From Pseudomonadota bacterium (GTDB lineage Bacteria; Desulfobacterota; Desulfovibrionia; Desulfovibrionales; Desulfomicrobiaceae): DNA of 64,000 nt. This document shows, piece after piece, positions 52,358-60,902 of the stretch. Positions within the stretch are counted from its first letter, which is position 1. Every line of letters starts with the position of its first letter. The translations under genes and the position numbers were made by a program. The notes beneath the pieces are model-generated. The model was not told where the DNA came from. It saw nothing but the letters and a program-made list of their open reading frames with translations, and searched no databases. Location: the NCBI GenBank assembly GCA_018902545.1, contig JAHIQM010000018.1:62001-126000 (forward strand), in the 5' to 3' direction.

Positions 52358-53377
52358 CTAATCCTTGGCGTGCTGGGGCAGGTACACGTGAAAAACGCAG
52401 CCTTGTCCGGACACGGACTCGACGCTGATGGACCCGCCCATCTTGGTCAGGATATCGCGGCATATGGACAAGCCCAGACCCGTACCCTTGCCGGCATCCT
52501 TGGTGGTGAAAAAAGGTTCAAAAATATCGGGCAGGATGTGTGCGGGGATGCCGTGGCCGTTGTCTTCGACATCGATGCGAATGAACTTGCCCTCGCGCAC
52601 GGACTTCAGCTGGACTACCCCAACGTCCTTTTCGATGGCATCGATGGAGTTGTTCACAAGGTTCAAGATGATCTGCTGAATCTCCGTGGGCGAGCACTCG
52701 ACGTCTCCCGCCTGCGGGTCGAGGCTCAGCCGCACTTCCACATCCCGGTATTTGGCTTTCTGGCGCGCGAATCCGGCGATGTCTTCCAGCAGGCTGTTGA
52801 TGTGCGCCACATTGGCGTTGCTGTCGGCCTTGCGGGCGAAACTCAGCAGCTTGTGCGTGATCTCGCGGCAGCGATGGCCCTGGGTGGCGATGGTCTGCAG
52901 GGACAACGTAATCTCGGCCATGTTTTCACTGCTGAGCGGGTCGTCCGATTTGAGCAGGTCCTGAATCCAGCCCGCGTTCTCCATCATGATGGCCAGGGGG
53001 TTGTTGATCTCGTGCGCGACTCCGGCCGCGAGTTCGCCGATGGCGGCAAGCTTGCCTGCATCGAAGACGTGCTTCTGCATCCGGCGCAGTTCGAGTTCGG
53101 CCCGCAGCAGACGCCTTTTTGTGCGTCCGGCCAGAACCAGGGCCGTAACAAGCATGCCAGCGCAACCAAGCAGGATGATGCCCCCGGCCAGCAGGGCCAG
53201 ATGCTTTTCCTCCGCCGATGCGTCGCGCAGCACATAGGCGACGAGTCCTGCGCACAGGAGCGCTGCTACGACCGCTACGATGGTCAGGGCCGTCTGCCGG
53301 CTGTCAGTGGTGCGGGTCGCAGGGCCTGAATTATCGGGCAGCCCTGTGTTTTCGGTATCGGAAAGGGGATGGGTCAT
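52358..53377 (-). CDS. Membrane histidine kinase
   Basis: A 339-residue kinase with two close membrane helices (TALTIVAVVAALLCAGLVAYV and HLALLAGGIILLGCAGMLV) and almost no periplasmic loop, so it may sense within the membrane or through a partner. The HisKA motif is AAGVAHEINNPLAIM, the N box NLVNNSIDAI, then DNGHGIP and GTGLGLSICRDILTKMGG. It belongs to the NtrB-like HAHEINNPL type. No response regulator is adjacent. It is separated from the ATPase gene by 101 bases and from the Cys-rich gene by 20 bases; the whole minus-strand group may share a transcript. Confidence 0.9.
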   Translation of the reverse strand: MTHPLSDTENTGLPDNSGPATRTTDSRQTALTIVAVVAALLCAGLVAYVLRDASAEEKHLALLAGGIILLGCAGMLVTALVLAGRTKRRLLRAELELRRMQKHVFDAGKLAAIGELAAGVAHEINNPLAIMMENAGWIQDLLKSDDPLSSENMAEITLSLQTIATQGHRCREITHKLLSFARKADSNANVAHINSLLEDIAGFARQKAKYRDVEVRLSLDPQAGDVECSPTEIQQIILNLVNNSIDAIEKDVGVVQLKSVREGKFIRIDVEDNGHGIPAHILPDIFEPFFTTKDAGKGTGLGLSICRDILTKMGGSISVESVSGQGCVFHVYLPQHAKD

Positions 53378-53397
53378 TGTCCGTCCGAAGGATGGGG

Positions 53398-53649
53398 TCA
53401 GGTGTCACGGTTTCGAATATCCTGCCGCCAGGAGTTCAGCGGCGCGCAACAGCCCTGGCCGGTATGCTGGTTCCGGCGAATGTTGTTTCCGGACTCCCCT
53501 TCAAGCATGGTCCGGCAGAGGTATCTTTCGGCATCGTCGCTCCAGTAGAGTTCGGGACAGCGGGGCAGATACCCGTGGCGACGCTGGGAATCCGTGCATT
53601 GATCATGCAGGCAGCACCATCCGCAACCAACACAGGACAGATACGACAT
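53398..53649 (-). CDS. Small cysteine-rich protein, possibly metal-chelating (YkgJ-like)
   Basis: An 83-residue protein with eight cysteines. It opens YLSCVGCGWCCLHDQC, close to the CxxCGxCC pattern of YkgJ-type putative zinc/iron-chelating proteins, and has later Cys in RCPELYW, YLCRTM and GCCAP. ATG 53649 has AGGAG six bases upstream on the minus strand, which supports a real gene despite the small size. It ends 20 bases before the kinase start and could be co-transcribed with it. Metal binding is inferred from the cysteines. Confidence 0.7.
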   Translation of the reverse strand: MSYLSCVGCGWCCLHDQCTDSQRRHGYLPRCPELYWSDDAERYLCRTMLEGESGNNIRRNQHTGQGCCAPLNSWRQDIRNRDT

Positions 53650-53850
53650 GGGGTTCTCCTGGTGCCGGGGGCGGTGCTGGGACGCCGGGACTGAAAATTA
53701 CTTGCGGAGGCTAGCCCAAGGGCATGTGATGGTAAAGCGAATTTTGAAATAATGGCGCTTCGGCAACGGTTGCGCGCAATTGCGGTCGCAAGCTGGTCAA
53801 AGACGCCCGAATTCCGCTGAAGGGTTCGGGGAAGGCGCGGGCCGGGGCGG

Positions 53851-53886
53851 GAAAAAAAAGGACCGGAGCGCCGCCGCTCCGGTCCT
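53851..53886 (-). terminator. Rho-independent terminator of the bd-type/multiheme operon
   Basis: On the minus strand GGACCGGAGCG and CGCTCCGGTCC form an 11-bp stem over four bases, followed by a run of eight T. It begins nine bases beyond the stop. The 245-base gap to the Cys-rich gene holds nothing else clear. Confidence 0.92.
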
Positions 53887-53894
53887 GTCTGTGA

Positions 53895-56540
53895 TCAGGG
53901 TCTGCCGAGGATGTTCGGGTGATGGAACTCGTAGTACATGTCTTCGGTATGACATACGGCGCAATTGCCCTTGCTGCCGATGGGGCCAGGGTGCCCCTGG
54001 TACTGCAGGGGCTGGATGGCGTCGAGGTCCGGGTGGAACGCATTGGTAGCCGGGAATTCGGCATGGGTCGAGCCGTGGCACGATTCGCACATGAGCCCCG
54101 CGTCATCGGCGCGGGTGCGGTAAAGCCCGGCCGGGCCGCGCACCCACTGGTTGAAGGCGCTGGGATTGTCGCCCTCGGGGGCTTCAAAGTCCACGTGGCA
54201 GTTCAGGCAGTCAGGCTGATCGTTCCACGGCGTGCGGGATTCGATTTCCTCGATGGATGCCACCAGGCGGGGTTTGACGTGGCGCATGAGCAGTTCGGCC
54301 TTGGGTTTGCCGGCCTCTTTTTCGGCCTTGAGCAGGGTCAGGGCGTGGTCTTCCAGGGTGCCGTGGCAGTTGACGCAGGTCAGGCCCTGTGCGGCGTGCA
54401 CGCCCCTGGCGCAGTAGGTGTAGCTGTCAGGCCCTGTGGGGTGACAGGAGTGACAGGGCTCGGCGCCGGGAGCATCGGACAGGTAGTTGGCGTGGAAGCC
54501 GTGAATGGCGGCCGGGAGGTTCAAGAGCTCCGGGTTTCCTGTGGCGTTCAGCAGCGGATCGGGATGGCAGCTCTGGCAGAGTACGGGCTTGCCAGCCTCG
54601 GCCTGGGGCAGCAGCTGGGTCTTGTGTCGCCGGTCATGCCTGGCGAGCACGTCGGAGGCCGTGGTCACGGAGATACCCATGACCCCCTCGTGCCGCCACG
54701 TTCCGCCGTGACAGTTCTTGCAGCCGATCTCGGTGGAGATGGGGGCCACGACCTTGGTGCTGGCCAGAATTTTGCCGCTGGCCGTGTCCCGTGCCTCGAT
54801 GGTGAAGACCGGGTAAGGGTTGATGGTGCCGTCATCCATGTAGGGCAGGACGGGGATGCCGTCGGCGATGAAGGTCTGGTTCTGTTCGTTTGGCTTCATT
54901 ACCCCCGACATGCCAAGGCCCTTGGCGCTGACGTTGGGCTCAAGCTCCTTGCCGACCAGGGATGGCGCGTATTTCCAGAATTCCACGTGGTTGCTCGGGT
55001 TCTCGAAGCCGGCCGGAGGCGTGAAGGTCAGCTCCACCCCGGAGGTGACGAGTTCGGGCTGGGGGCCGCGCCGGATCAGCTGCGCGATGAGGGTGCTGCC
55101 CGGAGGGAGCAGGGAGAAACGGCTGTCACTGTCGGAGATGCATTTTTCGCCCAGGTTGCACCAGGCCAGAAGCACGTATTCGTCCGCATCCGAATCGAAA
55201 GCCGGGATGTCGAGCCCGATTTCCGGGCGGGGCGGCATCTGCTCGGCCGTTTCGGATTCGCCGACAAGTTCGTGCACGATGTAGGCGGCCAGGGCCTTGC
55301 GTTCAGGCTCTGTGCCCACAAAGCGCGGCATGTAGGCGTAAATCTTGCCCATGCCCGCGATCTGGGCATCCATGCCTACGGTTCCGTAGCCTGCGCCCAG
55401 ACGCTTGATGTCGTGCAGGGGGCCGCCAATGGAATGGCAGGCGGCGCACTGGCCGCGAAAGAGTTCGCGGCCTGCGGCCATGGCGTTGTCGGGAGTGACC
55501 TCCTGGTGCCGGTTCCAGCCCGAGCTTTTCAGGTAGCCTTCGGCGGTGATGGCTTCCTCGGTGCCGACCAGGATGGAGTTGGAGTACATGTAGCCGTGGA
55601 TCAGGTAGGGCCTGCGGCCCGCCTCGCGCATGGTCTCAAAACATCCCATGTACAACAGACCGATGATGAGCAGGACCAGAGCCATGGGGCGTTTGATCGC
55701 CGCAGGCATGCGTACGGCCATGATCAGGCCGCCGGCGAAGAGGATGGCCGAGATCCACAAGAAGCCCTGCATGTACGGGGCGATTTCCGGGTTGGCACCC
55801 AGGACCATGGTCTGTGATGCTTCGGGCAGGGCGCTTATGTACCACCAGCCCGACAGAAGCAGAAAGGCGAAGGGGGCCAGCAGCCAGGTCGCGCAGTAGC
55901 GCACCAGGGTCTCGCGAGTCTGCGCATCCTTTTCCCAGGTGGCGGTGACGAATCCGTAAAGACCGGCGAGGATCAGCGCGATGAAGGTTCTGAAGGCCAG
56001 GGCCGGCCAGAACGACGGGTTGAAGAACCCGTCCCAGAAGTCTTTGGTGGTCAGCCAATCCCCGGGGGTGAGCATGAAGCCGATGATGCCGTTGATCATG
56101 AACAGCGACATCCAGCCGAAGAAGAAATAGAGCCAGCCGATGGTCAGATGGTTGCGCCGGCTCATTTTCCCGAACGTGTAGAAATAGATGAACAGGGCCA
56201 CGATCTCGGTCAGAAAGAAGACCCACTCGATGGCCCAGGCGAACACGAAGGTGTGGATGAGCTGGCTCGTGGCCGCCGGCGAGACCAGGGAGATGATGAA
56301 CCAGATGCCCACGCCGGAGATTCCGCCCAGGACCAGGGTCACGATGAGGAAGAATTTGGTGTGCCGTTTTGTGTAGTCCAGGATCGGCTGGGAACCACGG
56401 CGGTAGGCCAGGTGTTCGGTGACGACGAGAAAAAGCCCTCCGCCGATGGCGAAATGGGCGACGTAGACGTGAAAGACGGCGATGAGCGCGATGAGCAGTC
56501 CGCCGCCGGCCCAGTGGAGTTCCCAGATCGGAAAGTTCAT
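53895..56540 (-). CDS. Cytochrome bd-superfamily subunit I fused to an octaheme cytochrome c domain
   Basis: An 881-residue fusion. Residues 1-345 carry about nine membrane helices resembling subunit I of bd-type quinol oxidases: HVYVAHFAIGGGLFLVVTEHLAYR (early His), WAIEWVFFLTEIVALFIYFY and GWMSLFMINGIIGFMLTPGDW, the CydA-like core. The rest is periplasmic with eight CxxCH heme sites, the first CAACH at 365 and the last CAVCH at 860, the others between about 630 and 840. The quinol-loop GRQPW of CydA is not visible. This suggests electron flow between the quinone pool and c-type cytochromes, or O2/other acceptor reduction. ATG 56540 overlaps the partner gene stop. Members with c-heme fusions have been described (OR-C type). 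Confidence 0.85.
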   Translation of the reverse strand: MNFPIWELHWAGGGLLIALIAVFHVYVAHFAIGGGLFLVVTEHLAYRRGSQPILDYTKRHTKFFLIVTLVLGGISGVGIWFIISLVSPAATSQLIHTFVFAWAIEWVFFLTEIVALFIYFYTFGKMSRRNHLTIGWLYFFFGWMSLFMINGIIGFMLTPGDWLTTKDFWDGFFNPSFWPALAFRTFIALILAGLYGFVTATWEKDAQTRETLVRYCATWLLAPFAFLLLSGWWYISALPEASQTMVLGANPEIAPYMQGFLWISAILFAGGLIMAVRMPAAIKRPMALVLLIIGLLYMGCFETMREAGRRPYLIHGYMYSNSILVGTEEAITAEGYLKSSGWNRHQEVTPDNAMAAGRELFRGQCAACHSIGGPLHDIKRLGAGYGTVGMDAQIAGMGKIYAYMPRFVGTEPERKALAAYIVHELVGESETAEQMPPRPEIGLDIPAFDSDADEYVLLAWCNLGEKCISDSDSRFSLLPPGSTLIAQLIRRGPQPELVTSGVELTFTPPAGFENPSNHVEFWKYAPSLVGKELEPNVSAKGLGMSGVMKPNEQNQTFIADGIPVLPYMDDGTINPYPVFTIEARDTASGKILASTKVVAPISTEIGCKNCHGGTWRHEGVMGISVTTASDVLARHDRRHKTQLLPQAEAGKPVLCQSCHPDPLLNATGNPELLNLPAAIHGFHANYLSDAPGAEPCHSCHPTGPDSYTYCARGVHAAQGLTCVNCHGTLEDHALTLLKAEKEAGKPKAELLMRHVKPRLVASIEEIESRTPWNDQPDCLNCHVDFEAPEGDNPSAFNQWVRGPAGLYRTRADDAGLMCESCHGSTHAEFPATNAFHPDLDAIQPLQYQGHPGPIGSKGNCAVCHTEDMYYEFHHPNILGRP

Positions 56541-57604
56541 GAGCGTACCTCCGAATCCGTGGCCGCGGTGCGCAGCATCCAGGCGAGAACGCACAGCCCG
56601 GCGGCCAGGGTCAGGATGAAAAGGACGAGCGGGAGGTATTCACCGGTGACGACGCGGTCACTGACATGGAAATACGGGGCCAGATAGGCGTCCCGGACCA
56701 TGTCCCGCAAGAAGAGCATGAGGATGATGGTGGTCAGCGACAGAATCGCCGTGGACACGACGTTGTAGCTCAGGGCGTTGCTGATGCTGAATATCCCGAG
56801 GATCGCACCGGTGGCGAAAACCAGGGTGTGCGGCAGGGATCCGCCGAGGAGGAGGCTGCTTACGTGTTCGGGCAGGGCGGTGAGGAACCACAGGCCCAGC
56901 GCCATCTGCACCATGGTCGAGTAAGCGTACCAGTCCACGCCGTGCTTGACCCAGCGCTGTGCCGTGGGATCGTTCTTGCCCGTGAATTTGTAGAGGAGAG
57001 CCAGGGCCAGGCCCGCCACGGCGATGGAGGAGACCACGATGTGCAGATAGCGCGGCAGCACGGTGGGGTCGCCGAGGTTGAGGATGGTGCCCCAGGGGTT
57101 CTCGAAGTATTCCGCCCAGGTTAGGGGGCTCAGCATGAGAGTCATGTTGTTGGTGTAGATAAAGGCGGTGGCCAGCAGGCACAGGGTGGTCACGGCGATG
57201 AAAACCGTGCGCAGAGCGCCGAGAGATACGTAGCGGAAGTCGTAGATGTAGGCGCTCCCGTAGGCCAGGATGACCAGCCCCACCACCGAGATCCAGTACA
57301 CGGACATGAGCACGCTGCTGGTGTACAGGAACTGCCCGTAAAGAACCTGGATGAAGAGCAGGGGGGCCACGCCGAAGTTGACGGCAAAGGCGATGGTGAA
57401 GGGCAGCTTCAAGGAAATGGATCTTGTCAGGGGCTCCGATTCGGCCTTGCCCCGCAGGTGGTGGACCAGGGCGATGATGGACGAGCCAAGCATGACGTTC
57501 ATGACCAGGATGTGCAGGATGAAGGTCAGCATCTGAAAGAGGTAGAACCAGCCCCACTCCACCGGGATGGGGAGGGCTTGAGGAATGAGAGGGGTAGGAT
57601 CCAT
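56537..57604 (-). CDS. Membrane partner subunit of the bd-type/multiheme complex
   Basis: A 355-residue integral membrane protein with about nine helices and no heme c motifs. It begins WGWFYLFQMLTFILHILVMN and contains RYLHIVVSSIAVAGLALALLY and a His-rich pattern within helices (LHILVMN, VHHLRG, LHIVV) that could ligate hemes b, so it may be a second CydA-like subunit rather than CydB. Its stop overlaps the start of the fusion gene, a fixed stoichiometry arrangement. ATG 57604 has GGAGA eight bases before on the minus strand. Promoter 57663-57691 lies upstream. Assignment to the bd superfamily is by context plus weak similarity of layout. Confidence 0.75.
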   Translation of the reverse strand: MDPTPLIPQALPIPVEWGWFYLFQMLTFILHILVMNVMLGSSIIALVHHLRGKAESEPLTRSISLKLPFTIAFAVNFGVAPLLFIQVLYGQFLYTSSVLMSVYWISVVGLVILAYGSAYIYDFRYVSLGALRTVFIAVTTLCLLATAFIYTNNMTLMLSPLTWAEYFENPWGTILNLGDPTVLPRYLHIVVSSIAVAGLALALLYKFTGKNDPTAQRWVKHGVDWYAYSTMVQMALGLWFLTALPEHVSSLLLGGSLPHTLVFATGAILGIFSISNALSYNVVSTAILSLTTIILMLFLRDMVRDAYLAPYFHVSDRVVTGEYLPLVLFILTLAAGLCVLAWMLRTAATDSEVRS

Positions 57605-57662
57605 GTGCTTCTCCGGGTGTTGGGTGTGCTGCTGGCGGGGGAACCCTTTTCCAAAAATATTT

Positions 57663-57702
57663 ATTTTATCTCATACGAGGATTGGCGTCAAAAGTTGACG
57701 CC
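57663..57702 (-). promoter_or_regulatory. Promoter with overlapping palindromic operator for the bd-type operon
   Basis: Minus-strand TTGACG (57686-57691), a 17-base spacer, then TAAAAT (57663-57668): a near-consensus sigma-70 promoter about 60 bases before ATG 57604. The perfect palindrome GGCGTCAA-AAG-TTGACGCC (57684-57702) covers the -35 box, as expected for a repressor operator. Confidence 0.75.
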
Positions 57703-57748
57703 TTGCGTCCGGGCTGTTTTTGCAAAAAACGCTCGCGTTTCGAGACGC

Positions 57749-60700
57749 TCACCCCGTGTTCTGCTTTTTCAGCAGTTCCTCGAAGCGTTCTGCGGGCACG
57801 GGAGGCGAAAACAGATAGCCTTGCCCGAGCTTGCAGCCCAGTGACGTAAGCAACAGGAGTTGCTCCTGCGTCTCGATACCTTCAGCCAGCGGCGTGATGT
57901 CCAGGCTGGTGGCGATGCCGAGCATTGCGCGGACAAGAGCCAGGGCGGAGTGCTCGGGCAGGTTTTTTACAAAGGATTTGTCGATTTTCAGAATGTCGAA
58001 GGACAGCGTGTGTACGTACGACAGGGAGGAATAACCAGTGCCGAAATCGTCGAGGGCGCGTGCGACTCCCATGCGGTCGATGGCTTCGAGGGTGTCGCGG
58101 ACCATGTCGATGTTTTCCATGTATACGGTTTCGGTGATTTCCAGGGTCAGTTGCCGGGCGGGGAGCTTGCTGGTCTGCAGGATGTTTTGCACTTCCTGCG
58201 CCAGGTTGCCACGCTGAAAATGCCGGGCAGAGATATTGCCGGAGATGCGCAGGCTACCCAGTCCGTTTTCGTCCCAGGTACGGGTCTGCTGACAGGCCTG
58301 CGAGAGGATGCTGAGGTCAATGTCCATGATGAGGCTCGTCTGCTCGGCCACGGGTATGAAATCGGCCGGGGAGATAAGCCTGCCGTCGGGTTTGCGCCAC
58401 CGGGCCAGGGCTTCGGCCCCGATGATCCGGCCAGTCTTGAGGTCGATGACCGGCTGGAAGTAGGGGACGATCTCTCTGGAATCCAGAGCCTGGCGCAACT
58501 CGCTTTCGATTTCCACCCGGCGCTGGGCTTTGAGGGTCAGTTCCGGGGAATGGAAACGGTAGATGTTTTTGCCAAAGGATTTGGACTGATACATGGCCAG
58601 ATCCGCGCACCGGACCAGCTGACCGGCCGAGTGTCCGTCCTCGGGGAAGAGCGAGATGCCGACGCTGACGCCGAGATATGTTTCGGAGTCCCCGACCTGA
58701 AAGGGGTGGGTGAAGGTGTTGATGAGCTTTTGCGCCAGCTGCGCATACTCTTCCATGGTGCCGTTGGCGTCGGAAACGATGATGAACTCGTCGCCGCCGA
58801 GGCGACCGACCATCTCGGAGGATGTCAGGGCTGAACAAATACGTCGGCCAACATCCATGAGCACGATATCGCCCATGGAATGCCCCCAGGAATCGTTGAT
58901 GATCTTGAAGTCGTCGAGGTCGAGCAGGAAGACGGCAAGAGAACCGTTTTCCCGCGAAAGTCCTTGCAGCGTCCGGTCCAGTCTTTCCAGGGCGCACAGG
59001 CGGTTGGGCAATCCGGTCAGCGGATCGGCATAGGCGAGCTCCTGCAGTTTGCCCTCGGCGGCCTTGATATCGCTGATGTCGAGCAGGAAGGCGATGGACT
59101 GCCGTGAGCGCGGGATCATGGCCACGGTGAGCCTGACATGACGCTGCGCTCCCAAGCTGTCCACGAGACGCGCTTCGTAGGTTCTGGGTGCGGTGTTTTC
59201 GTCCTGGCGTCGCTGTGCGTGGTAGCGCAGCATCCGTTGCGCGTCGTCGGGATGGAAGAAGCGGGTCCAGGACGGCCCCTTGCGCATCTCTTCTTCCGTT
59301 ATCCCGGCGATGTGGAGGAATTCGGTGTTGGCCACGGCGATGGACGTGTCATCGTTGATGAGAATGCCCGGCGTGCCGGTATTCATGAAAATCGCCTTGT
59401 AGCGCTCCTCGGAATCCTGCAGGAGCCGCCGCGTGCGTTCGATCTCCCGGATGTCCAGGAATGTTTCGAGAATGTAGTCCTGTCCGTCACGGGTAACGAT
59501 GGTGGCGGATTTGAGGATGTCTATTTCCTGGCCTCCTTCTGCGAGCAGCACGCGTCTGGAATTGTCGAGACTTTGGCCCAGATCACAGACCGGACATTTG
59601 CCCGTTTCTGCGGCGCAGACAAATTTGTGGCAGGCCTTGCCCAGGATGTCGTGCTCGGAGCGTCCGATGAGCGCGCAGGCATAGGGGTTGACGCTGATGA
59701 TGGTGTTGTCGTTCATGCGGATGAGCATGACGCCGACCTTGATCGCGCCCAGGATTTCCTGCAGGAACCGCTCGTTTTCGCGGATGGATTTGAAGGCGGA
59801 GTCCACCAGGTTTGAAAGCTGGTCGATCTCGTCACAATCCTGACCGATCTGGCACAGCTGCGCATGCGGAGCGTCGCGCCTGACCTTGGCGCTTAAGGCC
59901 GTGAGTCGGGAAAGAATCCGCTTTTCAAGAAAGGCGATGCTGCTCAAAAAGCCCACAAGCCCGAAAATCAGGACCACGGCAAGAGTGGTCTTCATGGTTG
60001 TGCGCGCCAGGGCCGCCACTTCCCTGGGGGAGCTGGCGATGATGGCTATGGGGGTGCCCCCGGCGGCGTCGGACATGAGCAGGCCGCTCCAGATGACCGA
60101 GCGCTCGGGGACCACCACCGCTTCATTTAATTCTTCAAGGTTGGTGCGCAACGCGAGCATGGCCCTCGGAAACTCCGGCGCGTCAGAGACATGGATTTCA
60201 AGCGCAAGTTCGGTACGCTGGGCGAGGCTTTCGATGTAGTCTTCGTCGATCTCCTGGATCATCCACAGCCGGCCCCGGGCCGGGCCTGTCTGCTGGGAGG
60301 TCAGCACCGCGCGGCTGGCCGCCATCCACAACGATCCCCCGACATTGATGATTTCGGGCTGGCCGCTGAAAAGGTCTTCGGCCGGATACGAAAGACCGGT
60401 TCTGCGTATGTGGTTGAGCAGGGCTTCGGAGGGAGTCTCTAGTTCTTCTCCGCCTCGGGGCATGTACGAGGCGTGGAGGATTTCGCCGTGCGAGGTCACG
60501 AAGGCTATGGCGCTCAGGCCCTGGTTGAGGAACACGTCCGGGGTGACGTTGCTGTCCACGTAATCCCCAGACACCGTGGTCATGAACTGGTAGGTGTCGT
60601 CCCACCAGGCCCAGTCTTTGACCAGCTTGTCGATGCGCACCATGTCCTGCTGCAGCGAGTTGCGTGCGCGGCGCACGTTGGCGGCGGCGAGGTCCCGTTC

Positions 60701-60841
60701 AAATGTATCGAGCCTTTCGGTTATGACCAGCCCGACGATAAGCATACAGCCAAGGCCCATGGCCGCGAAAATGAAGGTGATGGCGATGATGGCGCGGGCG
60801 CGCAGGGTGGTGAGGGTTATTTTGGACATGTCGGTTTTCAT
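57749..60841 (-). CDS. CHASE4-PAS-PAS-GGDEF-EAL membrane protein
   Basis: A 1030-residue c-di-GMP enzyme. The N-terminal helix (IIAITFIFAAMGLGCMLIVGL) is followed by a periplasmic CHASE4-like domain with VKDWAWWDDTYQFM, a second helix near 290, a HAMP-like linker, and two PAS domains. The first PAS has a Cys-rich patch (CHKFVCAAETGKCPVC). GGDEF is at 682-686 and intact; EAL at 810-812 is followed by DDFGTGYSSL and AEGIETQEQ, also intact. Both activities are therefore possible. The start 60841 is used; ATG 60829 (MSKIT) is an alternative. It lies upstream of the bd-type operon but ends before that operon's promoter. Confidence 0.92.
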   Translation of the reverse strand: MKTDMSKITLTTLRARAIIAITFIFAAMGLGCMLIVGLVITERLDTFERDLAAANVRRARNSLQQDMVRIDKLVKDWAWWDDTYQFMTTVSGDYVDSNVTPDVFLNQGLSAIAFVTSHGEILHASYMPRGGEELETPSEALLNHIRRTGLSYPAEDLFSGQPEIINVGGSLWMAASRAVLTSQQTGPARGRLWMIQEIDEDYIESLAQRTELALEIHVSDAPEFPRAMLALRTNLEELNEAVVVPERSVIWSGLLMSDAAGGTPIAIIASSPREVAALARTTMKTTLAVVLIFGLVGFLSSIAFLEKRILSRLTALSAKVRRDAPHAQLCQIGQDCDEIDQLSNLVDSAFKSIRENERFLQEILGAIKVGVMLIRMNDNTIISVNPYACALIGRSEHDILGKACHKFVCAAETGKCPVCDLGQSLDNSRRVLLAEGGQEIDILKSATIVTRDGQDYILETFLDIREIERTRRLLQDSEERYKAIFMNTGTPGILINDDTSIAVANTEFLHIAGITEEEMRKGPSWTRFFHPDDAQRMLRYHAQRRQDENTAPRTYEARLVDSLGAQRHVRLTVAMIPRSRQSIAFLLDISDIKAAEGKLQELAYADPLTGLPNRLCALERLDRTLQGLSRENGSLAVFLLDLDDFKIINDSWGHSMGDIVLMDVGRRICSALTSSEMVGRLGGDEFIIVSDANGTMEEYAQLAQKLINTFTHPFQVGDSETYLGVSVGISLFPEDGHSAGQLVRCADLAMYQSKSFGKNIYRFHSPELTLKAQRRVEIESELRQALDSREIVPYFQPVIDLKTGRIIGAEALARWRKPDGRLISPADFIPVAEQTSLIMDIDLSILSQACQQTRTWDENGLGSLRISGNISARHFQRGNLAQEVQNILQTSKLPARQLTLEITETVYMENIDMVRDTLEAIDRMGVARALDDFGTGYSSLSYVHTLSFDILKIDKSFVKNLPEHSALALVRAMLGIATSLDITPLAEGIETQEQLLLLTSLGCKLGQGYLFSPPVPAERFEELLKKQNTG

Positions 60842-60902
60842 AGATTCGAAGCCCGTTTAGCGCAAATCAAAAATGGAGGCCGCAACGCACAATGAACAAG
60901 CC

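Noticed and set aside
53919-55817. 632-residue plus-strand open frame opposite the multiheme gene
   Set aside because: The minus strand encodes eight CxxCH motifs in order; the plus frame has no family features.
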